Source: Flavobacterium limi
GTDB lineage: Bacteria > Bacteroidota > Bacteroidia > Flavobacteriales > Flavobacteriaceae
Assembly (NCBI RefSeq): GCF_010645075.1
Contig: NZ_JAADZV010000015.1
Coordinates: forward strand, 52,783 to 116,782
Direction: 5' to 3'
DNA length: 64,000 nt
The notes beneath the pieces are model-generated. The model was not told the origin of the DNA. It was given only the letters and a program-made list of their open reading frames with translations, and made no database searches. Positions 36,036-44,534 of this stretch are shown piece by piece. The stretch's first letter is position 1; each line of letters opens with the position of its first letter. A program made the translations under genes and the position numbers.

Positions 36036-37568
36036 ATGAAATTTAAAAAGATAATACTAGCCATAGCCATATTGTTAACCACAGTAGGCTGTACCGAAAA
36101 TTTTGATGAACTGGAAAAAGATCCGGTTGCATTGTCAGCAAATCCGGCAGGACAGCTAACATTTACCCAATTGTGTATGTCTGGAGACGGATACTACCAG
36201 TGGAGAGCTAACTTAATTTATTCAGGTGGATTTGTGCAGCATTATTCCGGTGCGTGGAATCAAACAGAATATGGCAACAAATTCAAGAAAAGTGATGACT
36301 ATGCAACAGCAATCTGGAGAAACGGTTATGCTAATGAGTTGAAAAATGTTGTGGATATTTTGGACAAAACCAGTGGTAATCCGGCTATGGTAAACATGAA
36401 TGCTGTAGCAAAAATCATGAAAGTGATGGTGGCACAGCGTTTAACGGATCTTTATGGAGATATTCCTTATTCTCAGGCAGGAAAAGGGTTCTCAGAAGGA
36501 ATTGTAACACCTAAATATGATACTCAGGAAGAAGTCTATACTGCTTTTTTCAGTGAATTAGACGAAGCTTACAACCAGTTAAATGCCGGAGGTGGTAGTG
36601 TTAAGGGGGATCTGTTTTACAATGGAGATATTTCAAAATGGAAAAAACTGGCTAATACGCTAAGATTACGTTTAGGAATGAGACTTTCAGAAGTAAAACC
36701 ACAAGAAGCAGAGAAACAAGTAAAAGCAGCCCTGCAAAATGGTGTTTTTGAAAGTAACCTTGACAATTGTATTATGAAACACTTAGATGCAACCTTTAGT
36801 GATAATCCTGCGGCTATCGATTTTAGAGGAAATGGTTTGGCATATGCTTTTGTAGGTAATGAGCATGGGGATCATTTCAGCTCATTAGTAATAGATTATT
36901 TGAGAGACAACGGAGATCCTAGATTAACTATGCTTGCAACACCTAAAACAACGTCTGCTTTACCAGGAAAAGGTGGTCAGCCTGTTCAGCCGGGAGAAAA
37001 ATTATACGAAGGGGTTCGTCCGGGCTCTTTTCAATGGGATGTTCCGGGTGGTGCGTCAGCAACTTCAGGGATCCAGTCTTATTTTAAACAAAAAACGACA
37101 CCTTACTTACATGTGAGTTATTCAGAAACACAATTATTATTAGCTGAGGCTGCTCACAGAGGATGGGTAACTGGTACTTCTGCTGCTGAATATTACAGAA
37201 AAGGGGTTGAAGCTGGTATCAAACAATTGTTGATTTATGGCGCGACTCTGCCATCTCAGACAGATATTGATGCTTATTTAGATGCTAAGCCATTGGTTGC
37301 AGGAACAGAAAAACAGCAAATTGGAACACAGATTTGGATTACATACATATTTAATAGTATAGAAGCTTACTCCAACCAGAGAAGAACAGGATTTCCAGTC
37401 TTATTGCCAATTACAAACCCTGATTCAGAAACAGGTGGTGTGATGCCAAAACGTTTGTATTATCCAAATGATGAGATGCAGAAAAATGAAATAAATTATT
37501 TAAAAGCATTGGAAAGAATGGGCGGAACAAATGATTGGCTGAATAAAGTTTGGTGGGATGCCAACTAA
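36036..37568 (+). CDS. SusD/RagB-family glycan-binding lipoprotein
   Basis: A 510-residue surface lipoprotein with lipobox VGC (Cys at about residue 19) and the tetratricopeptide-like helical scaffold of the family. It has AKIMKVMVAQRLTDLYGDIPY near residue 130, FYNGDISKWKKLANTLRLRLGMR near 200 and a C-terminal segment with RRTGFPVLLP. It matches the SusD-like subgroup with the QRLTDLYGDIPY signature. It caps the SusC barrel and captures the oligosaccharide. It is co-transcribed with susC and the GH18 gene. Confidence 0.95.
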   Translation: MKFKKIILAIAILLTTVGCTENFDELEKDPVALSANPAGQLTFTQLCMSGDGYYQWRANLIYSGGFVQHYSGAWNQTEYGNKFKKSDDYATAIWRNGYANELKNVVDILDKTSGNPAMVNMNAVAKIMKVMVAQRLTDLYGDIPYSQAGKGFSEGIVTPKYDTQEEVYTAFFSELDEAYNQLNAGGGSVKGDLFYNGDISKWKKLANTLRLRLGMRLSEVKPQEAEKQVKAALQNGVFESNLDNCIMKHLDATFSDNPAAIDFRGNGLAYAFVGNEHGDHFSSLVIDYLRDNGDPRLTMLATPKTTSALPGKGGQPVQPGEKLYEGVRPGSFQWDVPGGASATSGIQSYFKQKTTPYLHVSYSETQLLLAEAAHRGWVTGTSAAEYYRKGVEAGIKQLLIYGATLPSQTDIDAYLDAKPLVAGTEKQQIGTQIWITYIFNSIEAYSNQRRTGFPVLLPITNPDSETGGVMPKRLYYPNDEMQKNEINYLKALERMGGTNDWLNKVWWDAN

Positions 37569-37630
37569 AAAATAGTTCCCAAAGTTATGCCTGATGAGGT
37601 ATTATTTTCATTCTAATTAAATTAAAAATA

Positions 37631-38656
37631 ATGATAAAAAATAAAGCCTTATTAGGCATCCTTTTCTTTATTGGTTCGCTTTTTACCTCTTACAGCTGCT
37701 CTAAGGACAACGATACAGAGAATGATAATTCAAAAACCAAAACAGCCAGAGTTGTAGGATACCTATCAACGGATAATTTTGGAAAAATCAGTTCCGTACA
37801 ATTTTGTAAGCTCACTCATCTTAATTTGTCATTCGCAAATCCGGACAACACAGGTAATTTAATTTTTGATGGTGATATTGATGCTGTCATTGCATATGTA
37901 AAGGGCATAAATCCGAATATTAAAATAAGTGTTTCTGTGGCCGGAGGAGTTATCTCGCCAGAACAGGCTGCAAATTGGTCATTGCTTATCGATACACCGG
38001 AAAACAGACCTGCTTTTATCAAAAAAATAATGGATTTCGTTGAGCTTCATAAATTGGATGGAGTCGATGTAGATCTGGAATGGGATGCGGTAACTATAGG
38101 GTATAGTGGTTTTGTTGTGGAATTAAAAAATGCCATAAAAAGCAAAAACAAACTTATAACGGCAGCTTTGCCAAATAACACAAGGTTTGTTAATATAAAC
38201 AATGAAGCTCTTAATGCTTTCGACTTTATTAATATCATGGCTTATGATATGACAGGACCGTGGGCACCTGATAAACCGGGCCAGCATAGCTCTTTTAATG
38301 ATGCAAAATCAGGAATCGATTTTTGGAATAAAATGCAGAATGTTCCAAAAGAAAAACTGACACTCGGCGTTCCGTTTTATGGCTATAATTTTACAGATGC
38401 AGTTGCTACAAGTGTGACTTACGGACAAATGGTTGCAGCCGGAAATCAATTTGCAGAACTGGATGAATTGGGTAAAATTTATTATAACGGGAGACCAACT
38501 ATTGAGCAAAAAGTTCAATTGGCTTCGGAAATTACTGGCGGAATAATGATTTGGGAAATTGCCCAGGATTCATTTGATCAATATTCTTTATTGGATGTGA
38601 TTCATAAAAAATATACAAAACTGGGATTTGTCACTACTGATTTGTGTGGTAACTAA
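37631..38656 (+). CDS. glycoside hydrolase family 18 lipoprotein (chitinase or endo-beta-N-acetylglucosaminidase)
   Basis: A 341-residue GH18 enzyme with lipobox SYSC (Cys at about residue 23), so it is anchored in a membrane, probably at the cell surface or periplasm. The catalytic DxxDxDxE motif is visible as LDGVDVDLEWD, with the substrate-assisted Asp/Tyr region NIMAYDMTGPW and the SXGG-like SVAGGV strand. No carbohydrate-binding module is present. Cleavage of beta-1,4-GlcNAc linkages in chitin oligomers or N-glycans is expected; the two cannot be separated here. Confidence 0.9.
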   Translation: MIKNKALLGILFFIGSLFTSYSCSKDNDTENDNSKTKTARVVGYLSTDNFGKISSVQFCKLTHLNLSFANPDNTGNLIFDGDIDAVIAYVKGINPNIKISVSVAGGVISPEQAANWSLLIDTPENRPAFIKKIMDFVELHKLDGVDVDLEWDAVTIGYSGFVVELKNAIKSKNKLITAALPNNTRFVNINNEALNAFDFINIMAYDMTGPWAPDKPGQHSSFNDAKSGIDFWNKMQNVPKEKLTLGVPFYGYNFTDAVATSVTYGQMVAAGNQFAELDELGKIYYNGRPTIEQKVQLASEITGGIMIWEIAQDSFDQYSLLDVIHKKYTKLGFVTTDLCGN

Positions 38657-38708
38657 AAGCCTTATAAATAGATGAATTTTTAAGGTTTACAAGTTCCTTT
38701 ATTGTGCA

Positions 38709-38802
38709 AAAACGTGTTATTGACTAAATAGTGCTGTTCGTTTAAAAGTTTAAGCAGTTTGTATAAATAATTTTTTTAAGGAATCCTTTAAAAATAAATT
38801 TG
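38709..38802 (+). promoter_or_regulatory. shared 94-nt control region, nagB copy
   Basis: The partner of the susC element, of equal length and gapless alignment. It ends in an exact -7 match, TAAATTTG (38795-38802). The transcript leader would be about 90 bases, longer than that of susC. The preserved words AAAACGT-TTATTGA, CGTTTAAA, GTATAAAT and AATCC suggest one regulator drives both units. Confidence 0.65.
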
Positions 38803-38900
38803 CAGAAAAAGAATATAAGCTGGATTAGTAATTTATTAAGTTTTTATGAACTAAATATATGTCTTGCTTTTATATATAAAATTATCAAAAAAGAAAAAAA

Positions 38901-40838
38901 ATGAAAAGTGCTTTAGAAATAAAACCTGATATCAGCTATAAGAGTGCAGGAAAATTTGAAGAAACAAGATTTGAAAAAATTCACAATGAAATCTTCAAAA
39001 GTTCAGCAGAAGCATCTTTAATTGTAGCACAGGAAATTGCTCAGTTAATTAGATCTAAACAAGAAAAAAATAAATCTTGTGTATTAGGTTTGGCAACAGG
39101 TTCTTCTCCTATAAAAGTATATGAGGAATTAGTGAGAATGCACAGAGAAGAAGGATTAAGTTTTAGCAATGTAATCACTTTTAATCTGGATGAATATTAT
39201 CCAATGTCAAAAGAGAATAATCAGAGCTATCACTATTTTATGCATCAGCACCTTTTTAACCATATTGACATCGATCCTGAAAATATTAATATTCCTGACG
39301 GTACCGTTGCTATTGAGGAACTGAATCAATATTGCATCGATTATGAAATGAATATTAAACAAGCCGGAGGTCTTGATTTTCAATTGTTAGGTATAGGCCG
39401 CACGGGCCACGTAGGTTTCAATGAACCGGGATCGCATATTAACTCCGGTACAAGAATTATTACACTGGATCATATTACAAGAGTAGATGCTTCATCTGAC
39501 TTTAATGGTATTGACAACGTTCCGAAAAGAGCTATTACGATGGGAGTTTCTACGATTATGAGATCGAAAAGAATTGTATTGATGGCATGGGGACAAAACA
39601 AAGCCGATATCATCAAAAGAACCATTCAGGGTGATATCAGTTCTGAAGTGCCTGCTACATTTTTACAAAATCATCCTAATGCAACTTTCGTTTTAGACCA
39701 GTCCGCAGCTTCAGAGTTAACGCGTTTCAAAACACCATGGTTGGTAGGAGAGTGTATCTGGACTCAGGAATTAAAAAGCAAAGCGATTGTTTGGTTGTGT
39801 CAAAAAACAAAACAGTCCATTTTAAAATTGACAGATCGTGATTACAACAATAACGGAATGTCTGATCTTTTGGCGCAGGAAGGTTCTGCTTACGATTTGA
39901 ATATCAATATGTTCAACGTTTTACAGCATACTATTACGGGATGGCCGGGCGGAAAACCGAACACTGATGATTCACATCGTCCGGAAAGAGCCAATCCGGC
40001 AAAAAAACGAGTGATTCTTTTTAGCCCACACCCTGATGATGATGTAATTTCTATGGGAGGAACTTTTTCAAAATTAATTAAACAGGGACATGATGTACAT
40101 GTCGTATATCAAACCTCAGGAAATATTGCGGTTACAGATGATGAAGCATTAAAATTTGCAGAAGTATGTAATGATTTTGTTGGCGATACTGATGGAAAAA
40201 TTAATTTCAAATCGGTAATTGAATTTCTGAACAACAAATCTGAAGATCAGGTAGATTCACTGGAAGTTCGAAAATTAAAAGGATTGATCCGCAGAAGGGA
40301 ATCATACGCTGCAACAAGATACATCGGACTAAAAGATGAAAATACACACTTTTTAGATCTTCCTTTTTATGAAACCGGACAGGTGAAGAAGAATCCGTTA
40401 GGTCCGGAAGATATTGCGATTGTTAAGGATATTATCGCCAAAATAAAACCACATCAGGTGTTTGCTGCGGGTGATCTTGCTGATCCGCACGGGACGCATG
40501 AAGTTTGTCTGAATGCCATATTTGCTGCGATGAAAGAACTGAAACCTCAAAAATACATGGATGACTGCTGGTTATGGCTGTACAGAGGAGCATGGCACGA
40601 ATGGGATATTCACGAGATTGACATGGCTGTTCCGCTTTCTCCGTCTGAAGTATTATTGAAACGTCATGCGATTTTATACCACCAGTCTCAAAAGGACAGG
40701 GTTATGTTTCAGGGGAATGACTCAAGGGAGTTTTGGGTTAGGGCAGAAGACCGAAATAAAAATACAGCCATTCTGTACGACGAATTAGGTTTGGCAGAAT
40801 ACGAAGCTATTGAGGCTTTCAAACGTTTTGATTACTAA
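38901..40838 (+). CDS. nagB: glucosamine-6-phosphate deaminase fused to a PIG-L deacetylase-like domain
   Basis: A 645-residue cytoplasmic fusion. Residues 1-300 are NagB, which turns glucosamine-6-phosphate into fructose-6-phosphate and ammonia: LATGSSP, the catalytic Asp of NLDEYY (D97), and GIGRTGHVGFNEP, where H170 and E175 match E. coli H143 and E148 but T168 replaces D141. From about residue 370 a PIG-L/LmbE domain begins (LFSPHPDDDVISMGG, later DPHGTHEVC), with metal ligands of an N-deacetylase. No nagA is nearby, so this domain may remove the acetyl group from GlcNAc-6-phosphate; that is inference. Confidence 0.92.
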   Translation: MKSALEIKPDISYKSAGKFEETRFEKIHNEIFKSSAEASLIVAQEIAQLIRSKQEKNKSCVLGLATGSSPIKVYEELVRMHREEGLSFSNVITFNLDEYYPMSKENNQSYHYFMHQHLFNHIDIDPENINIPDGTVAIEELNQYCIDYEMNIKQAGGLDFQLLGIGRTGHVGFNEPGSHINSGTRIITLDHITRVDASSDFNGIDNVPKRAITMGVSTIMRSKRIVLMAWGQNKADIIKRTIQGDISSEVPATFLQNHPNATFVLDQSAASELTRFKTPWLVGECIWTQELKSKAIVWLCQKTKQSILKLTDRDYNNNGMSDLLAQEGSAYDLNINMFNVLQHTITGWPGGKPNTDDSHRPERANPAKKRVILFSPHPDDDVISMGGTFSKLIKQGHDVHVVYQTSGNIAVTDDEALKFAEVCNDFVGDTDGKINFKSVIEFLNNKSEDQVDSLEVRKLKGLIRRRESYAATRYIGLKDENTHFLDLPFYETGQVKKNPLGPEDIAIVKDIIAKIKPHQVFAAGDLADPHGTHEVCLNAIFAAMKELKPQKYMDDCWLWLYRGAWHEWDIHEIDMAVPLSPSEVLLKRHAILYHQSQKDRVMFQGNDSREFWVRAEDRNKNTAILYDELGLAEYEAIEAFKRFDY

Positions 40839-40852
40839 GATTATTTTTAGGA

Positions 40853-40968
40853 TTTGATTTATAATAAATCAAATTACCCAATTCAGATTGATTTCTTACT
40901 GATAGTGAGGATCAGTAAAGAGATCATTCTGGATTTTTATCTATTTATTAATGTTGTCTCAGGACAAC
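40853..40968. other. hairpins between nagB and the GH20 gene
   Basis: TTTGATTTA and TAAATCAAA (40853-40873) form an AT hairpin with little loop and no T-run. GTTGTC-TCAG-GACAAC (40953-40968) is a 6-bp hairpin 19 bases before the GH20 start and could affect translation. No clear promoter is seen, so GH20 may be read through from nagB. Confidence 0.4.
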
Positions 40969-40987
40969 CATTTTCAAGCGCCACAAA

Positions 40988-43051
40988 ATGAAATATATAC
41001 TAGTCCTATTATTAGCAGGTTTAACTTCCAACGCTCAGATTAAAAAAGAGCAGCTAAATCTTATGCCCTGGCCGCAAAATGTTGTTTTAAATGACGGAAG
41101 TTTTACTTTGACTAAAAATTTTAAAGTGAATATTACCGGAAATCCAAATCCGAGAATTTTTGGAGGCGTAACTCGCTTTTTACGCCGTTTAGATGGCAGA
41201 ACAGGTCTCTTTTTCTCGCAGGATTTTGTTACAAAACTAAATGAAGTTCCTACAGCAGAACTTCAGATAAACTGTGCCAAAAGCGGGAAAATTGGTTTAT
41301 ATGAAGATGAAAGTTACCATTTGGATATTAAACAAAACAAAATTACAATAGAGGCAACCAGCGATTTAGGGGCTTTACACGGTCTTGAAACGTTATTGCA
41401 GCTGTTGCAGAATAATAATAAATCATTTTATTTTCCGAACGCACAAATTTCAGATTTCCCTAGATTTACCTGGAGAGGTTTGATGATAGATGCTGCAAGA
41501 CATTTTCAGCCCGTAGATGTAATCAAAAGAAATATAGACGGACTGGCTGCTATGAAAATGAATGTTTTTCACTGGCATTTGGTTGATGATCAGGGCTGGA
41601 GAATCGAAATGAAAAAACATCCAAAACTAATTGAACTGGCTTCGGATGGAATGTATTACACACAGGAAGAAATCAAAAATATCGTAAAATATGCTGATGA
41701 GCGCGGTATTTTAATTGTTCCGGAAATTGATGTTCCGGGTCACGGAACGGCGATATTGACAGCTTATCCTGAAATTGGAAGTAAAGCGATTGCATTAAAA
41801 GGCGGAGCAGAAAAAAATATTCAGGGAACAGGAATTACAACCTATACAGTCGAAAGAAATGCGGGTATTTTTACGCCTACATTAGATCCCACAAATCCAA
41901 AAACATATCAATTATTAGGCGAAATCTTCGACGAGGTATGTCCATTGTTTCCAGGAGATTATTTTCATATTGGAGGAGATGAAAATGAAGGAAAAGACTG
42001 GGATGCAAATCCTAAAATTCAGGAATTTAAAAAGAAAAATAAGTTAGCGACAAACCACGAATTACAAACTTATTTTACCATGCAATTGGCTCCCATGCTT
42101 AAAAAACACGGAAAGCAATTAATGGGCTGGGAAGAAATTTTAACCAAAAACCTTTCAAAAGAAGCCATTGTGCATTCATGGAGAGGTCCAAATGAAGGCG
42201 TTCTGCCAGGCCAGTCTTTAGCCGAAGCGGTAAAAAAAGGTTATAAAACAGTATTGTCAAACGGCTATTATATCGATTTGATGTACCCAATTGAAAGTCA
42301 TTATTTAACAGACCCAATGCCAAAAGGAGTTGAGTTGACTGCAGCAGAAAAAGCAAGAATTCTAGGTGGAGAAGCCCCAATGTGGACAGAATTAGCAACA
42401 CCGGAAACCATAGATTCCAGAATTTGGCCAAGAACAGCAGCAATTGCCGAAAGACTCTGGTCAGCCGAAAACATTACTGATATTGCCGATATGCGCAGAC
42501 GCCTTGAAACTGTTTCGTTTCGATTAGAAGAATTAGGACTGACCCACATTCGCAACAAAGATGTGATTTTGAGAAATATTGCCAACAATCAAAACATAAA
42601 AGCACTAACTGAATTCTCAAATGTCTGCGAACCGTTAAAAGGATATACACGAAATAAGGATGGAACAGAATATCAAACCTATTCTCCGTTCACACTTTTT
42701 GCAGACGCCTGCACACCCGATGCAAAAGATGCATTGGCTTTTGATGAGGCCGTAAAACAATATTTGGCAGGCAAAACACCTGAAAACAAAGCAAAAGTCG
42801 CTGCATTTTTCAGCAAATGGATTGCCTTAAATAAGGAATTAAATGACTTAAGTACCAACGCTCCGTTAGTACAGCCAGTTCTGCCTTTGGTTAAAAAGCT
42901 GAGCGATGCATCACAGGAATTGTTACGTGTTTTAGATAATAAATCAACTTTAAAATCAGCAGATTTAAAAAGGTTGATTGAAGAATGTAATACAAAAGAA
43001 CATGCCGATGTTGAGCTGGCAGTTTATACAAGTTTTAAAAAGTTAATATAA
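40988..43051 (+). CDS. beta-N-acetylhexosaminidase, glycoside hydrolase family 20
   Basis: Removes terminal GlcNAc from oligosaccharides. A 687-residue exported enzyme: short signal peptide ending SNAQ, a GH20b alpha/beta domain (LMPWPQNV onwards), then the GH20 barrel from about residue 155 with FPRFTWRGLMIDAARHF, HWHLVDDQGWRIE and the catalytic Asp-Glu pair in FHIGGDENEG. The C-terminal 150 residues are helical and resemble an accessory domain. It finishes the hydrolysis begun by GH18 in this locus, yielding GlcNAc. Confidence 0.95.
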   Translation: MKYILVLLLAGLTSNAQIKKEQLNLMPWPQNVVLNDGSFTLTKNFKVNITGNPNPRIFGGVTRFLRRLDGRTGLFFSQDFVTKLNEVPTAELQINCAKSGKIGLYEDESYHLDIKQNKITIEATSDLGALHGLETLLQLLQNNNKSFYFPNAQISDFPRFTWRGLMIDAARHFQPVDVIKRNIDGLAAMKMNVFHWHLVDDQGWRIEMKKHPKLIELASDGMYYTQEEIKNIVKYADERGILIVPEIDVPGHGTAILTAYPEIGSKAIALKGGAEKNIQGTGITTYTVERNAGIFTPTLDPTNPKTYQLLGEIFDEVCPLFPGDYFHIGGDENEGKDWDANPKIQEFKKKNKLATNHELQTYFTMQLAPMLKKHGKQLMGWEEILTKNLSKEAIVHSWRGPNEGVLPGQSLAEAVKKGYKTVLSNGYYIDLMYPIESHYLTDPMPKGVELTAAEKARILGGEAPMWTELATPETIDSRIWPRTAAIAERLWSAENITDIADMRRRLETVSFRLEELGLTHIRNKDVILRNIANNQNIKALTEFSNVCEPLKGYTRNKDGTEYQTYSPFTLFADACTPDAKDALAFDEAVKQYLAGKTPENKAKVAAFFSKWIALNKELNDLSTNAPLVQPVLPLVKKLSDASQELLRVLDNKSTLKSADLKRLIEECNTKEHADVELAVYTSFKKLI

Positions 43052-43110
43052 AAGTTTGAGTTAGTAAAGTTAAGTAGTTTAAGTGAAGTTGTGTTAATTG
43101 GTATCTGATT

Positions 43111-43146
43111 TCTCTGCCGGAAACAAATCCGGTAGAGATATTTTTA
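43111..43146 (+). terminator. intrinsic terminator after GH20
   Basis: TCTCTGCCGG and CCGGTAGAGA (43111-43138) pair over 10 bp with one G-U, an 8-base loop, then TATTTTT. It lies 59 bases after the GH20 stop. Confidence 0.8.
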
Positions 43147-43304
43147 ACCAGTTAATAAGTTGAATGTTTTAAAAGTAAGGAAATAAAAATTGGGAAGGTT
43201 AAAATTGAGTTTGGTTATTTATTTTTTAATCTAATTTGCATTTCCAAAATGTATCGATTTTAGGTAATTTGTTATTTGGTTTTTGCTTAGAGGAGAGCAT
43301 TCTA

Positions 43305-43340
43305 AACCTGGCAAGCAATTGTCAGGTTTTTTTGTTTTTA
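43305..43340 (+). terminator. orphan intrinsic terminator
   Basis: AACCTG-G-CAA and TTG-T-CAGGTT (43305-43328) pair with a G-U and are followed by a T-run. The GH20 gene already has its own terminator 165 bases upstream, so this one may end a small RNA. Confidence 0.65.
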
Positions 43341-43349
43341 AGTTTTGGG

Positions 43350-43436
43350 AGCTGATTCCTGCTATCCGTTACAATCTTTTGTGTCGCTAAAGAAGCGCCA
43401 CAAAAGGATTTTCACTTCTATCAGGGCTAGGGCTTT
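43350..43436 (-). repeat. interspersed hairpin repeat, copy C (inverted)
   Basis: The reverse complement of this stretch aligns with copy A: GATAGAAGTGAAAATCCTTTT, inner hairpin TTGTGGCGCT/AGCGACACAA, then AAAAGATTGTAACGGATAGC. It is opposite in orientation to copies A and B. Confidence 0.8.
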
Positions 43437-43532
43437 AGCTTTCATAAGAATACCGGAGAAATTGCGAGGAACGAGGCAATCTCAGTTGCAGAATCAATAA
43501 TTTGCTAAATCTGCAGAATCTGCGGGAAACAT

Positions 43533-43550
43533 TAATTTTGCGTACTTTTG
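43533..43550 (+). promoter_or_regulatory. two candidate -7 elements for the TlpA-like gene
   Basis: TAATTTTG (43533-43540) and TACTTTTG (43543-43550) both match TAnnTTTG. The second lies 26 bases before the start codon and the first 36. No -33 TTG at normal spacing. Confidence 0.4.
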
Positions 43551-43576
43551 AGCCTAAAATTATCGATTAAAATTTC

Positions 43577-44350
43577 ATGCAAAAATCAATTACACTTATA
43601 ATCACACTTCTAATTTTTACTTTTTGTTCAGCCCAAAATAAATTCGGCAATCCCGAGGTTGATCCAATCCAAATTCAAAAGAATTTCAGCGAATGGTCAG
43701 CCTATCAAAATAAAAAACTCATGCTTTCCAGAGATTTCACTGCCTTTGATCTTCTTTCAAAAGAAATCTCAAAAGAAGCTTTCTTAAATCAGCTAGTAAA
43801 CGGAAATCTAATCCCAATCCGATTAAAATCAGCTGATTCAGTTTACAATTATAAATTATTCAAAATTCTTCCAAAATCAGATACCAGTATAAAAGCCACA
43901 ATCAATCAGCAGGCTTTTGATGCATTGCACAATTTTAAAATGGAAGGAACTCCTTTTCCTAAATTTTCATTCAAAGATTTAGACGGAAATGTAGTTTCAA
44001 ATGAATCCATGAAAGGAAAAATCATCGTAATCAAATGCTGGTATATTCACTGTGCAGCCTGTATCAAAGAATTTCCCCAGGTCAACGCATTAGTTTCAAA
44101 ATACAAAGACAGAAAAGACATTGTTTTTATAAGCCTTGCCGAAGATACGCCTGAGCAATTAAAAACATTTTTAGCAAGAAAACCATTGTCGTATTCAGTG
44201 ATTCCAAACATGAAAGAATACATGAATGAAACGCTGCAGTTGAACGCGTTCCCAACACATTTTATTCTCAATAAAGAAGGTGTGATTAAAAAAGTAGTTT
44301 CCAATTTCGAAAGCCTCGAAGTCGCTTTAGACAAAGAAAGTAAGTTGTAA
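43577..44350 (+). CDS. TlpA-like thiol-disulfide oxidoreductase, exported
   Basis: A 257-residue periplasmic thioredoxin-fold protein. The signal peptide ends CSAQ. An N-terminal domain of about 110 residues is of unknown type; the AhpC/TSA-thioredoxin domain starts near FPKFSFKDLDGNVV and carries the CxxC active site in CWYIHCAACIKEFP. The cis-Pro loop is AFPTHFILN. It probably reduces disulfides or serves cytochrome or envelope protein maturation. It stands alone between the GlcNAc locus and the ABC-F gene. Confidence 0.88.
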   Translation: MQKSITLIITLLIFTFCSAQNKFGNPEVDPIQIQKNFSEWSAYQNKKLMLSRDFTAFDLLSKEISKEAFLNQLVNGNLIPIRLKSADSVYNYKLFKILPKSDTSIKATINQQAFDALHNFKMEGTPFPKFSFKDLDGNVVSNESMKGKIIVIKCWYIHCAACIKEFPQVNALVSKYKDRKDIVFISLAEDTPEQLKTFLARKPLSYSVIPNMKEYMNETLQLNAFPTHFILNKEGVIKKVVSNFESLEVALDKESKL

Positions 44351-44470
44351 AAGGTTAGATGATAGATGTTAGATGTGAAAATTTAGATATTTTTTTATTT
44401 TAAATTAAATAACATTTTGCCTTTTACAGGTCACATTTCACCATTAACATTTCACATCTTACAATTCAAA
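44351..44470. repeat. imperfect hairpin of repeated words before the ABC-F gene
   Basis: The left side has GGTTAGATGATAGATGTTAG and GATGTGAAAA; the right side has CACATTTCACC, ACATTTCACATCTTAC. The two sides are roughly complementary. The same words appear near 53.6 kb. Confidence 0.45.
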
Positions 44471-44478
44471 AAGCATCT

Positions 44479-44509
44479 TTGCAACTCTGAACCTTTTTCC
44501 TTACTTTTG
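44479..44509 (+). promoter_or_regulatory. putative promoter of the ABC-F gene
   Basis: TTG (44479-44481), a 20-base spacer and an exact TACTTTTG (44502-44509) fit the Bacteroidota consensus; the start codon follows 25 bases later. Confidence 0.65.
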
Positions 44510-44534
44510 CACCAAATTAAATAAAAAGACATTC

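Larger units (their letters stand above)
43052..43576. other. 525-base gap with terminators, repeat copy C and a promoter
   Basis: From left to right: the GH20 terminator, an AT-rich stretch without an open frame, an orphan terminator hairpin (43305-43328), interspersed repeat copy C, a small inverted repeat ATTGC-GCAAT (43461-43480), words of the type AATCTGCGGG, and -7 elements for the TlpA-like gene. Confidence 0.6.

Noticed and set aside
43461..43480. ATTGC-GCAAT inverted repeat after repeat copy C as a separate mobile element
   Set aside because: A single copy in the window with a 5-bp stem is not enough to define an element, though the phrase looks like known Flavobacterium intergenic repeats.
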